From: Diadophis punctatus similis
Lineage: Eukaryota; Chordata; Lepidosauria; Squamata; Dipsadidae
Length of the DNA: 64,000 nucleotides
Assembly (NCBI GenBank): GCA_023053685.1
Contig: JALIGW010000002.1
Coordinates: 166,167,034 to 166,231,033 of the forward strand
Direction: 5' to 3'
In this document: piece by piece, positions 1 through 11,181 of the stretch
Numbering within the stretch: position 1 is the first letter of the stretch
Layout: each line of letters starts with the position of its first letter
Notes under the pieces: model-generated
The model's database searches: none
Told to the model about the DNA's origin: nothing
Seen by the model: the letters and a program-made list of their open reading frames with translations, nothing else
Position numbers and translations under genes: made by a program

Positions 1-502
1 TCTCCATAATACACAGACTGATGGAAGTGTTGCTGGAAAGCTAAGGCACTACCATGGCCCAATTCTGTTCATGTTTTTTTTAATGTACTCTGAAAGTTTA
101 TTGAAGCCTTAACATTATTCTGAATTTTTGTATCACATACATCTCGGAAAGTTAATCCTAGACATAAAGACAAGCCCCCAAGAGCAGAAAGAGGTGGCTC
201 AAGGCAAGGAATTTAAATAGTAATGTGCTGCATTACTTTAAGATTTGTAGGGACAAAGCAGAAGGAAAGCCAGATCAATCAGTGGGAAAATTTCTGATAC
301 AGAATGTACATTTTTTTAAATTTTATCAAGATCGCCAAGGAACAGATTACAATTTTCAGATCTTCCCCTGTTAATAAATTAATATTAAATTTGTTGTTTT
401 AAACTTGAGGGAGCTTATTGCATTCTGATTCTTCTTTTAAAATAAAAGTTGTATTATCAAAATTTGGTGGTGTCCTTTCGAGGAAAAGAAAAAGGGACAA
501 GG
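1..502. other. AT-rich non-coding DNA, nothing recognised
   Basis: No coding signal, RNA gene or clear repeat is visible. Short open frames here belong to the adjacent GC-rich MITE or are random. Confidence 0.5.
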
Positions 503-510
503 GACCAGGG

Positions 511-769
511 CAGGGGTGGGTTCTAACTTACCTCGCTGCCGGTTTGCTTCCTCCCGTGCTGCGTGGGTGCGTGTGCATGCGCAGTGCTGAAAACTCGGCT
601 TTTGCGCATGCGCAGAAGCAAAAAACAAGATGGCACTGCCTATGGCGCTACCGAGAGAGCTGGTTCGGGGGCATGGCCAGCCGGCCAACACTCCCGTTTT
701 GGCGAGCAGGGGAAAATTCCCACTACTGGTTCTAAAGAACCGGTCTGAACCGGGAGGAACCCACCTCTG
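511..769. mobile_element. hAT-type MITE (259 bp), GGTGGGTTC terminal family
   Basis: The element starts CAGGGGTGGGTTC and ends GAACCCACCTCTG, which are near-perfect terminal inverted repeats. Flanking octamers at 503-510 (gaccaggg) and 770-777 (gaccagga) match 7 of 8, the target-duplication length of hAT transposons. The interior is GC-rich and holds two NRF1-like motifs (572-583, 603-614). There is no transposase, so it is non-autonomous. Confidence 0.85.
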
Positions 770-940
770 GACCAGGAAACTGCATGCATTTCCCTAGAAA
801 TCTACTTAAGCCTTAAATAATCAATAATTTTGAATCTTTTAATGATATATCTGAATTTATTTAGGGAACATAATTGAAAAGTTTGGCCTGCACAAATATG
901 AATGACCGCTAAATGGCAGAAAAATGTAGTGTCTCTAAAT

Positions 941-1065
941 CAATGTTTCTCAAACTTGGCATCTTCAAAACATGTGGACTTTAATTCCCAGAATGCCTCC
1001 CACAGTGTCTGGCTGGAGCATTCTGGGAGTTGAAATCCATACATCTTAAAGTCGCCTGGTAACTG
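941..1065. mobile_element. Decayed copy of a palindromic hAT-like MITE
   Basis: The left part (cttggcatcttcaaaacatg, ttcccagaatg) is an imperfect inverted copy of the right part (cattctgggagttgaaatcc, cttaaagtcgcc). It matches the much better preserved palindrome at 58778-58921. No flanking duplication is evident, so this is an old copy. Confidence 0.6.
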
Positions 1066-1074
1066 ATTACAGAC

Positions 1075-1335
1075 ACAGAGTTGAAAGAGCTATCAGAAGT
1101 AATCTAGTCCAAACCCTTGCTCAGTGCAGGATCCACTAAGCATATTTAAAAAATGACCACCCGGTCCCAGACTCTAGTGAAGGAGAACTCATGACTTCTT
1201 TTGGCAGCCTCTTCCACTTGTATATTTAACAAATTCCTCCTGATGCCGAGCCTGAATTATAAGCCCATTCCTTCTTTTTTGAAAATCTTTCCGAAATCTG
1301 AAGACTCCTATCTCCTTCTAGTCATTTTCTGAAGA
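1075..1335 (-). repeat. CR1-type LINE 3' fragment, decayed
   Basis: The stretch reads like the reverse complement of a CR1-family 3' region: agagttgaaagagc, tctagtccaaaccc, tgctcagtgcaggatcc, then a cctcttccactt block. The copy at 29886-30195 shows the same order of motifs. No open frame remains. Confidence 0.55.
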
Positions 1336-2423
1336 CCAAACACGTGCAGATCTTTTAAAAGTTATCCAAAGGGCTTGCTTGATTCAGGAGAATTATATGT
1401 GACTACCCCATATTTCTAGATACTAAAAACCTTCTGGATATTAAGATACCAAACTATCCAGGGAAGTTGGTTGTCACGGGGAAGGGCTGAAAGCTAATAA
1501 TTAAAAGTTCTGTGTCTGTTTAGCAATTGAGTTTCAGTTAAAAAATATCATTTGGGGCAGTTCAGTTGAGGTGTAAGGGATTTCCCTACATCCAAGGTCC
1601 ATGCACTGTGGATGAGAAGAAATGTTCTTTGAGCTGTTATCTTACAGCTGCTTACCAGTCTTCTGTTCTTCCATTTTGGTCAACCTGAAGCATATGTAGC
1701 ATATCATACACAGGCCGTTCCTTTTTCCTGACTGACTCTCACCAAAGCCGTTTAGATAGAAGCACAGAAGCTGTTGGGGTGAGGAACTAGAAACTTAGAA
1801 ATCCCGCTACCTCAACTCATACAAAAGAGGCATGCAGATGAATTACTGTAGGTGCCTGACCCGGGATCCTTAGACAAATGAAAATAAAGTGTGTTTCAGA
1901 GAGCAATTTGTTCCTCGTAACTTTGGGGAAATAAGGCTCAGTTTCAGATAGAAACAGACCTATCAAATTAATGACCCCCACCTTTCATTGCACTGGAATC
2001 CCTGGCTTGCAGATGACAAATTATTTTGTTTTCTTCATGGTCTACTCCAATATTTTTTCAGAACCACTTTTATGACTTGTATTTATTGCAGTTTCCAAAT
2101 TATATTAAGCTGTGTAGCAACAGCACAATATTGTTCTTCGTTCCTGTGGCAGTATCAACAAAGTTATAAAACCCATTTGCAACATTTTCCCCACCATTCT
2201 ATTTGACCCGAGACAGAAGACAGCTTATGAAGACAGGATAGTTGTGGTTGGCCTGGCCTACAATTTCTCCTCTTTTACAAGAAGTGGGTCATTGACAATG
2301 ATTGTTTCAGCAAGAGAGACTTATTCTCAGCATGTAGCTGCAAATAAATGTATACGTTTTTAATTTTAAACTCCACTTTGTGGGAGATGACCAGACTGAA
2401 CCTGAGGGAAGCTGTCAAACTAG
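1336..2423. other. Non-coding DNA, nothing recognised
   Basis: Unique-looking AT-rich sequence. The small open frame at 1988-2206 has no recognisable motif. Confidence 0.5.
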
Positions 2424-2470
2424 GGGTGGGTTCCACTTACCTTCCCTATGGTTTGCATCGCGTTGGAAGA
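2424..2470. mobile_element. Fragment of the GGTGGGTTC hAT MITE family (one end only)
   Basis: Begins aggggtgggttccacttacc and continues ttccctatggtttgcatcgcg. This matches the reverse complement of the right end of the 19240-19486 copy. The other terminus is missing. Confidence 0.6.
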
Positions 2471-2824
2471 TATAGCTTAATTTTATTACATGAGCAGGGA
2501 AACACAGATTAAACAATATGATTTCTACTTCCTGTTGGCCAGCTGGAGAGACTATAATTGGCTTCTGATTTTTTTTTGGAGCATATTGAGCAAAGTAAAA
2601 GCAAATATGATTGGTTGGTTAGTTTCAAACTTTTTGAAGGGATTAAGGGAATGGGGGGGTGGGGTTAGACAACGGAAGTGACCTAAGCAAATCATATTAC
2701 AAACACAGGTCCTTCTTGGTTTGTTAAGGCTGAAATTGGAACTTGCCTGGAATCAGAGTCATTTCTAGGCACCAGATTGCAGAACAGTGTTATACATGTT
2801 TATCTGGGAAGAAGTACATGGATT

Positions 2825-3187
2825 CAGGGGTGGGTTCCTCCTGGTTCGGACTGGATCGCCCGAACCAGTAGCGACCCGCTGGTGACGTCACGATGGCATC
2901 ACAGATCCGGTTCAGTCGGTGCCGGTCCGTGGGCGCCGCCATCTCTTTTTTTGGATTTTTTTTGAACTTTTTACTTTTTGGAAGTTTTTTCCTCTGCTGC
3001 TGCCACCCACCCACCCCCGGGTTTATACTTACCTTTATTCCTTCGCCCAAAGCACAGCTGATCAACTCCTCAGCTGTGTTTCAGGCTGATTATAAGCTAC
3101 TGAGCATGCGCGGAAGCAGAATTACACGAGGGGACGTGAAACGTCGCGATGAGAACCGGTGGCGAAGGTAAATGGAACTCACCCCTG
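2825..3187. mobile_element. hAT-type MITE (363 bp) with perfect 8-bp TSD
   Basis: Terminal repeats CAGGGGTGGGTTCC and GGAACTCACCCCTG enclose a CpG-containing interior. The octamer catggatt is repeated exactly at 2817-2824 and 3188-3195. A near-NRF1 motif (gagcatgcgcgg, 3102-3113) lies near the right end. The apparent open frames inside have no transposase features. Confidence 0.88.
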
Positions 3188-3293
3188 CATGGATTCAGTA
3201 ACTATTTAGGAATAGCAGGATATAGGTTGGGGTGGTAATATTTCAGAAATTGAATGAGTTACTCTTATAGTTTCCAAACTATTGTAGCAAAGG

Positions 3294-3368
3294 GTTTTTT
3301 CTACTTTTGTAAGAAGAAGGCAAAAGTAATTACTGTTTTTTCTACTTTTGTAGGAAGAAGGCAGCTGG
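3294..3368. repeat. Short tandem duplication, about 45-bp period
   Basis: The motif gttttttctacttttgta followed by a/ggaagaaggc occurs near 3294 and again near 3339, with 15 bases between the copies. One G/A difference separates them. Confidence 0.6.
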
Positions 3369-5718
3369 TCAGACCAGAGAGATTATCAGTCCCAATCAAG
3401 TCGAGCATCAATTGTCTTTGACTGGCTGTGTGCGATCTTAGGTTTTCCCACCCCCCTTTGGCAGTGCTGCCTCTGTCTGAGACTTAATTTCAGCATGGCT
3501 GCAGACAAGTGCCTGAAGAAGCCTGGTTATTAATCTATATCCTTGGCCTGAGGTGCAGCAGAATAATATCTGCGGTCTGGAATTCATTTATGAAATTAAT
3601 ATATGTCTAAAATCTTTAGCCTGACAACCAATCCCTAAATGGGACTGGCCTTCTGGAATCGATGGGAAAATAGGCCAATCTCATTTCTTCATTGCACCTG
3701 CCCTATGTTAGATAAGACTGTTTGCTATATTTTAACTAGCAAGCGAGATAACCTTTCCATAATCAAATAGTGATATATTTTTTTAAAGAAATCATTCCAA
3801 GAAAAAATCACTCCGATGGAGCAATCAATCTTCAGTGCCACATCTTAATGAGTTGAGTGCCAAAGCTTGGCTGATGTGCAAAATGGCCCATATTCAAACC
3901 CGACCGTTTTCAGGTAAGACGGAGAAAAACTCCAGCCTGCTACATCGCTAACTCTGAACCAGTCTGATTTGATGTTTCTTGGAGAAGGCGGCACATTTTT
4001 CATAAATCACTGATTTCAAGAATCTACATCTACTTCATTAAAAAACAACAACACACTGATGGGAAGTAGGAGTCCTTGTCTGTAAAGTTACTTCCATTTG
4101 CATTACAGGAAGCTGAGAAACCAACATGGCAGGACTTCCTCAGTTTTTTTTAAAAAAAGGAAGAGGGATGTGACTGGCACATTGATACAAGGACATCCAA
4201 CTCTGCATCCTGGCTGTTCACTGTCCCCAGCTTTGGCTCTCTGCAGACACTTCTTCCACCGTCCAATCCTCTGCCTCAAAGCAATAATTATATGATTAAC
4301 ACAATTTATATCAATAATGGTTTATGATGTAAGCATCATAGAATCTTAATTACATTCAATATGCAAACCTTTAAATGCTGACAATTAGATGGTTCCCCTG
4401 GGTTCCTATAACCCTCAGCTTTTTCAGTATATTATCTGTCTCCAAGGCAGAAAAGCTTGGTTCACTAAGCCTCCTTCTTACTGATTGGAGGGAGGGGGCC
4501 TCATTGGGGATGCTTTTAAAGCATGATTAATGGGTAATCACGGTCCAGTTCTCTTAGTACATAGTGATCCCACTTTAAAATGCAAAAGGGCAGTAGGCTA
4601 TCAGCTGTTTCTCAAGTTGTGCCAATTTGCTTGGGTGGTTATTCTTAAAAGGTTGTGAGCCAATATAAATTCCTAAAGCACCATGGGAAAGAATTGCTTT
4701 ATTTGCGACTTTCCCCCGGCTATCAACACATTTTACTTCTCCCAATATAGCTACAGTGATAGAGATATGCACACACATATACGTGCACACACCAGTACAA
4801 ATAAGCTATGTGCCCTTTCCTTTAGGCATGTTGAGGGCCCCGTTATAACAAGATGGAGCAGAGAGAGAGAGACTAACCTTCTCCTTAAGCCCCTTTGTTT
4901 TGATAAATCAATTCCCTGCATATTTGCAGAGGGTTAACCGCAACAGAAACAGTAAAATCCAATGTGGCAGGAATGATTTTAATAGTGGCTGGTCCTATAG
5001 CTATCTGGGTAAACCATGGAAATGTTAACTTAGGCATTGATTATATGCTTCAAGCAGATATAAAAATATCTATGTGTTATATGTGTGGAAAGCTAGCAAC
5101 AAATCATGGCTAAGCAGTGTGGTTAGATATCCAGAATTTAACCCCATTTGTAAAATATGCCTTGGGAAGGTAGGGCCGACTGTTGAATGTACATGGCAAT
5201 ATGGACATAACAGGAGCAGGAATAATAATATGTCCCTGCAGGCAATTTGGACTTCAGCTGTCACAGTTTTCAATATAGTTGTGCTAATAGAGGCTGATGG
5301 GAATGGATGTCTAAAATCTCTGCAGAGGACACCGGATTATTTTGGAGAATTATTTCATACATATAGTTTATGCAGATGTATGAATTGTGATGATCCAACA
5401 TTTATTTGTGGAGGGTAATGAAGGGAAGTGGGGTACAGCTTTTCTCACTTGACATATTTTCCCACTTGCAGGACTTCTTTTCAACATTTAGTGACTTATG
5501 CCTATACCTACAACATAAAGAATATTGTTACTTTGTGCTGGCAAATGACAATGGCTTGTAAAAGAAGATGAATTAGGTAGTTTAAGATGACGGCAAAGGT
5601 AGTTACAGTACATTCAAGCTGGAAGAATGAAGCCAGATACTATAGTCTAATTATGTGAAAGAAGATAACAAATCTAATGGAGTCTATTTCTGACGGCTAT
5701 TTAAGACAACACCAGAAA
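3369..5718. other. Non-coding DNA, nothing recognised
   Basis: 2.3 kb of mostly unique AT-rich sequence. Open frames up to 114 codons (5074-5418) overlap on both strands and carry no recognisable domain. Confidence 0.5.
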
Positions 5719-5723
5719 GTTCC

Positions 5724-5960
5724 TGTTAAGTCCTCGCAGTTACGACTGCGGCGGCTGCTAGTCGAGCCTAATTGGCTCTGACACAAGCAGCCGGCAAGCA
5801 GGAAATTGGGGCCCTGTCATTGGTTGAGAGTTTGACAGCTCCAGTATAAAAGGAGCCTGTTCTCTGTTCTGTTTCTGTGGTGCTGAAATAAAGGTTGCTG
5901 TTTGCTGTTCACTTCTGAAGTCTGCCTCTGTTCCTGTCAGCTTCACCCACCGATTTAATA
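5724..5960 (+). repeat. 5' LTR of the gypsy element
   Basis: 237 bp, starting tgttaagtcctcgcag and ending cccaccgatttaata. It contains a TATA-like box (cagtataaaaggagc, about 5841) and a polyadenylation signal (ctgaaataaagg, about 5884). It differs from the 3' LTR by scattered substitutions and lacks an 11-bp segment found there. Confidence 0.9.
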
Positions 5961-6079
5961 CTGGCGACGAAGGTGGGATTAAAAGCCTGAAGGAATGCAT
6001 GGAAGCCAGACTTATTAAGAGCGAGTCACTAGAGCTGAGCCATGAGCTGAATTGGTCACCGGCCGGGTGACGAGAGGTC

Positions 6080-6850
6080 GCTGAACACCGACTAAAACAC
6101 CAGTCCTTCTCAGAATGACTACTCTACCAGCTTTCATTCTGTTTGAACCCTCAACGACTATCTAACCCAATTCGAGGGCATCCTAAGGGCAAATGACTTC
6201 ACGAAGCTGTCAGGGTCCCGAAAACTGGGATATTTCCTTAGCTCCTGCGGACGTGACATGTTCGCCACAGCCAGAGCCCTAACAGCACTGCAGCCCATCT
6301 ACCAGGTTCCATGGGAGACACTGATTGAAAAATTAAAGAACCACTACTCTCCTGCTCCTTCGAGCATCGCAAGGAGACACACGTTTTGCCAGCGATTTTA
6401 AAAAGAAGGCGAATCAATCAATGATTATATACCCTTAGAACTGCCAATGTCAACTGTGAGTTCTCAGATCTTGATGACCTCCTCCTGAACCAACTCATTT
6501 GCAGAGTGCAAGATCTGAGACTCCAGCACTGTTTGCTGGCCCGAAAAGAGCTGACCCTCAGGGTCTATCAGAAAAATCTGCCTCGGAAATGCAGCGTTCC
6601 CGACCACTGACAGCTAAACCTAGGAACCAATTGGTGCATTATGAGGACACCGAATTAGACGTCCCCTCAGATGAAGAAGCAGATGTTGGCCACCTCCAAA
6701 CCGCATGCAGGAAATTTACCTCAGGTGACAAATCACCTCAGGCTGCTTGCCTTGGCTGTGGCAGGAACCACAGTTGAATTGACTGCAGATTCAGAAGCGA
6801 CATTTGCTGCCTCTGTGGCAAGAAAGGCCACCTGTCCAGGGTGTGCGAAG
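6080..6850 (+). pseudogene. gypsy gag remnant with two zinc knuckles
   Basis: Capsid-like sequence reads LGYFLSSCGRDMFATARAL and then IYQVPWETLIEKLKNHYSP in one frame around 6220-6350, followed by a frame break. Two CCHC zinc knuckles are visible: CX2CX3HX4C at 6748-6786 (with an in-frame TGA where Trp is expected) and CX2CX4HX4C at 6808-6846 (CLCGKKGHLSRVC). Frameshifts and stops make it non-coding now. Confidence 0.8.
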
Positions 6851-7059
6851 CCTCTCTGCCTTCCTCCAATCAACCTCCAGCACCTGCCTACTCACCAATA
6901 TCTTCACCTGCCTACCAGCCAAGATCCAACAGGACACCTCCTCCCACTAGAGATGAGTGTTTCTCCATCTTCAGAACCACCCAGCCTCACACCATGGCCG
7001 TGAACCAGGCAACTCTGTCCAATTCGCCTCACAAACTCTTTGTCCCTGTCCACCAGCCA

Positions 7060-7435
7060 GCCATGCAAGATGGAGGTCGACACGGGGTCCTCCAAATCTT
7101 TGCTGTCTTGGGCCAACATCAATCAATTACTGCCTAACTTTGACAAATGACAACCCTGTTCTTCAACCCTGTTTAGTGTCCTTAAAGACTACCAGGGCAA
7201 ACTAATCCCTACTGTGGGTTGTGGGTCTTTTCATGTCTCTCATGCAGGTTTCCAAGGGGAGCTACCTCTCATCATTGTGAATGGCCAGCTGCCATCGCTC
7301 CTGGGGCTAGACTGGTTTTCTGCCCTCGGCCTCGCTGTCACTGGCATCCATGCTACCAGCAATGATACCTTGGATGCTCTTGCCTCTGACTTCACTGACG
7401 TTTTCAGCCCTGGCTTGGGTAAATATACGGGGAGC
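7060..7435 (+). pseudogene. gypsy aspartic protease remnant
   Basis: The retropepsin active-site signature DTGSS is encoded at 7079-7093 and the C-terminal LLGLDWF at about 7298-7318. The downstream FTDVFSPGLG linker normally leads into reverse transcriptase but breaks off near 7437. Frames shift between these motifs. Confidence 0.8.
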
Positions 7436-7437
7436 CC

Positions 7438-8295
7438 CAGGGCACAGTTACTGCTGCCCACATTGCTTCTCAATCACGTGCAGACCCTCTAATATCTCAG
7501 GTTTTAGACTGGGTGCACAGGGGTTGGCCCTCAGTGTCCCCCGCCCCTGAGTTCCAGCCCTATTTTAACAGACAACATGAGTTGACAGTCATGAAGCGTT
7601 GGCTGCTGTGGGACCATAGGGTTGTCGTGCCCCCAGTTCTCCGAGACTCTATACTCCAATGTTTACACATGGCTCACCCAGGCATAGTGCGCATGAAGAC
7701 ACTAGGGCGCAGCTATGCCTGGTGGCCTAAAATGGAGCAACAAATTGAGGCCTGGGTGGCTAAATGCCAGATTTGCCAGCAGTCTAGGCCAGCCCTGCCT
7801 GCTGCCCCCATTTTCGACTGGGAGGATCCAAAAGCCCCCTGGTCCAGGCTCCACCTCAATTTGGCTGGCCCCTTCCACAGCCAGATGTTTCTAGTACTGG
7901 TGGATGCTTATTTGAAGTGGGTTGAGCTGGCTCACATGCCCACCACTTCTTCTGAGGCCATAATTAGGATTCTGGAAGCCTTGTTTGCCACCCATGGCCT
8001 TCCTGACACCCTAGTCACAGACAATGGCCCCCAGTTCACTTCTGCCACCTTCCAGGTCTTCTTGGCACAGCTAGGGGTTCACTATGCCACAATAGCACCG
8101 GCATACCTGGCTGCCAAAGGCTTGGCTAAACGAGCTGTTCAATCCGCTAAAGAGGCTTTGGGCCAAGTGGGGCATTTAAATTGGCACGCATGCCTTACCA
8201 CCTACCTCCTGGCACAACATACCACCCCCATGCCAGGCCACTGGCCTGAGCCCGGCCGAATTGCTCATGGGTCGCCGCCTAAGAACCCAGCTTGA
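7438..8295 (+). pseudogene. gypsy integrase remnant with two changed catalytic residues
   Basis: A long open frame carries the linker VLDWVHRGWPS, an H2C2 zinc-binding region (LHMAHPG, then CQICQQ) and the integrase core. The first catalytic Asp is replaced by Asn (AAT at 7858, in HLNLAGP). The second is kept (GAC at 8020, in VTDNGPQF). The Glu exactly 36 codons later is Lys (AAA at 8128, in GLAKRAV). Two of the three DDE residues are therefore lost. The C-terminal GPY-like region continues beyond a frame break into the 125-bp duplicated segment. Confidence 0.88.
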
Positions 8296-8405
8296 CTGTC
8301 TACACCCCGGCTATGCCATGGGACAACAACTCCATGCCGCGACCACCAGTAGACACTTCCGGCCAGGCAACCCTGGTTTTGCCTTGAATTTTGGGATTGA
8401 TTTAA
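8281..8405 (+). repeat. Left copy of a ~125-bp duplication flanking the L1 insertion
   Basis: Runs from aagaacccagcttgac to ttgggattgatttaaa. The same segment recurs at 10643-10768 with about eight differences. Both copies are gypsy integrase C-terminal sequence, so one arose when the L1 inserted. Confidence 0.88.
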
Positions 8406-10642
8406 AGATATATAAGAAATAACATTAGGATAATTTTGAACTCCTTAGAATATTATGAAGCTCACAATGAAAAACAAATGGCGCCAATTTTTTTAGATGC
8501 CCAAAAAGCGTTTGATAACGTGAGATGGGACTTCATGTTCAGTCAATTAAAATACATGGATTTTGGTGAAAATGTTATAAAAATGTTTAAAATGTTACTT
8601 TGTTATTTTGAACAAAGAGCAAAAGTAATTATTAATGGGGAAACAACTGACAGTTTTCATATTAAAAAAGCTACGAGACAAGAGTGCCCATTATCCCCTT
8701 TGTTATTCATATTATCATTAATATGATGGTGTTAGCAAGGAACATTAGGGCAGACGACCAAATTAAGGGCCTAGTGATTAAAAAGGAGATCTTTAAAATG
8801 CAAGCTTTTGCAGACGATTTAGTATTTATTATCAAGGAACCACTTCAATCAGGAAACAGACTAATGGAAGTATTGGAGGAATATGGAAAATTGGCTGGAT
8901 TAAAAATGAATAGAGAAAAAACTAAAATGATTGTTAAGAATATGACTAAGACACAAGAATATGAATTAATAGAAAAATTGGATATTCAAACTACAAAATG
9001 AAGATATTTGGGGATACAAATAACATCTAGATGTGCTACACTTAAAAAGGATAATTATGAAAGATTGTTAGAACAGATAAAATTAGACTTAGAGAGATGG
9101 ACAAACTTGCAACTCTCTCTAATGGGGAGAATAGCACTAGTTAAGATGAATGTTTTACCAAGATTATTATTTATATTTCAATGTATACCGACAAAATTGG
9201 AGAAAGAGTTTTTTCAAAACTTAAATAAAACAACACTTAAATTTATTTGGTAAAAGAAAAAAGTGAGGATCAAATTGAAACTGTTACAGGACTCGAAAGA
9301 AAGAGGAGGATTCAAACTACCAGATTGGGAGAAATATTATTTGGCCACTAAATTAATATGGATAAAAGAATGGATACAATTGAAAAATGATAGATTACTA
9401 AAATTGGAAGGACATGACCTGCTAGTTGGTTGGCACGCCCTCTTATGAGAAGAAAAATATAAAAAACACTAACAAGTCCAGAGACATTATATTAGACATG
9501 CGCTGATTGAAGTATGGACAAAAATAAAACGACAAAATTATTTACAGATTCCCAACTGGATTTCTCCATTAGAGATGATCACTCACTCAAACTTCATGCG
9601 TCTAGAGAAAGCAATAACATATAAACAAATAATAAATGAAACAGGAGATTTAAAATCAAGGATAGAACTGAAAAAAGAAGGCATAGATTTAGAATGGTGG
9701 GCATATTTGCAATTACAATCAAAATATAGGACAAAAAAGACCCAGGAATCAAAATGGAACTTACTGAATTAGATAAATTACTTCTAGGACCAGAAGAAAA
9801 AACAATTTTAAAAACCTATCAATATCTTTTAGAACAAGCCTTATTTGAAGAACAGGTCAAAGAAACGATGATAACCTGGTGTAGGGACTTTGGATTCAAT
9901 ATTGATTTAAACAAATGGCAAGATCTATGGCAAAGAAATCGAAAATTGACATTAGCAATCTCTTATAAGGAAAATCTTCACAAGATGTTTTACAGGTGGC
10001 ATTTCCCACCAACAAGGCTAGCCAAAATGGGTGCGCATCTTTCATCAATTTGTTGGAAATGCAAAATGCAAACTGGCACATATTATCATATGTGGTGGGA
10101 ATGCCAAAAGACACAAAAATCTTGGACGATAATTAAACAATGGATGGAGGAAATTTTAGATATGAAATTGGATCTTAAACCAGAACTGTTCGTACTAGGA
10201 ATAACAATAGACAAATATGATAAAAATAAATTATATTTAATGCTACATATTAAATATGTAGCGGCAAGGTTAACTTTTGCACAGAACTGGAAAAACAAAA
10301 CTGGAAACCCACGGAGGAAAAAAATTTACGGAAAATACTACAATGTGCGGAGACGGACAGACTAACGTCAGAAATAAAAGGGAAAGATAAAACTGAATAT
10401 TTTGAAACCTGGGACAAATTATATTGTTGGTTAGAAAAAAGGAGATCCAGGATAATGAACTAAATTGGTGTAGAAATTGTGATGGTGATTTGTTGTTGAT
10501 TTTGTGGTTTAAGATAAATAAATAACGATGTAAGACTAAATATATATACTAGATGAAGATCTGTCATGTACTTGTTTTTATGTTTTATGTATGTTTTGTC
10601 TTTTTATTTGTGTTATAAATAAAAAACTTTTTAATAAAAAAA
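8406..10642 (+). mobile_element. 5'-truncated L1 LINE (ORF2 C-terminal two thirds, 3' UTR, poly-A)
   Basis: Broken frames at 8436-8726, 8684-9001, 9008-9253, 9263-9448, 9575-9772 and 9754-10365 together encode L1 ORF2 from mid reverse transcriptase onward. Visible motifs are FLDAQKAFDNV, the catalytic FADD box (AFADDLVFI, near 8805), LMGRIALVKMNVLPR, ERGGFKLPDWEKYY and a C-terminal Cys-rich segment (CWKCKMQTGTYYHMWWEC). At least four stops or frameshifts separate them. A 3' UTR of about 270 bp ends aataaaaaactttttaat followed by an A run, directly abutting the right duplication copy. The insertion arose by target-primed reverse transcription and is now inactive. Confidence 0.92.
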
Positions 10643-10768
10643 AAGAACCCAGCTTGACCATCTACACCCCGGCTATGCCATGGGACAACAACCCCGTGCC
10701 GCGACCACCAATAGACACTTCCGGCCAGGCAACCCTGTTTTTGCCTTGAATTTTGGGATTGGTTTAAA
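10643..10768 (+). repeat. Right copy of the ~125-bp duplication
   Basis: Starts aagaacccagcttgacca immediately after the L1 poly-A and ends ttgggattggtttaaa, after which gypsy sequence continues uninterrupted. Confidence 0.88.
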
Positions 10769-11181
10769 ATGGATTCCAGGACATGTGGACCAATTTACGG
10801 GCTTATGCTCTTATAGCGTGCTCCTGGACGATGGCTGACTGTGGTGGCGCCACATAAACCAACTATGCCAGTGAGTCCCATGTGACGACACACCTCGTCC
10901 ATCCGTCCATCTACCTGCCCCGGTTTCTCCCACTCCACCTCCAACCTTTCTCCGCCTTCCACCATTGACTTTCCGCCGCTTGCCTCACCTGATGCCGGGG
11001 CCTCTCCAGTGTTGGCTGGGCATCCTAACATGGCGCCGCCCATGTCTCCGGCGGTTCCAGGGAGCTGCACTCCTCCTCCTCCTCCTTCAGACAACAGCCC
11101 TATACTGAGACACTCTGGGCAGAGTCGCCGACTGACCACCTACCTTGCAGACTACGCATGTGCCATCCAGGGGGTGAAGGG
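10769..11181 (+). pseudogene. 3' end of gypsy pol and polypurine tract
   Basis: Continuation of the integrase C-terminus (KWIPGHVDQFTG, LLDDG), a Pro/Ser-rich stretch, and the terminal segment RRLTTYLADYACAIQG in another frame. It contains stops. The tract ccagggggtgaaggg before 11182 is the likely plus-strand primer. Confidence 0.75.

Noticed and set aside
5074..5418. 114-codon open frame on the plus strand
   Set aside because: Overlaps an antisense frame, shows no domain or homology I recognise, and has no flanking splice or promoter logic. Probably chance.
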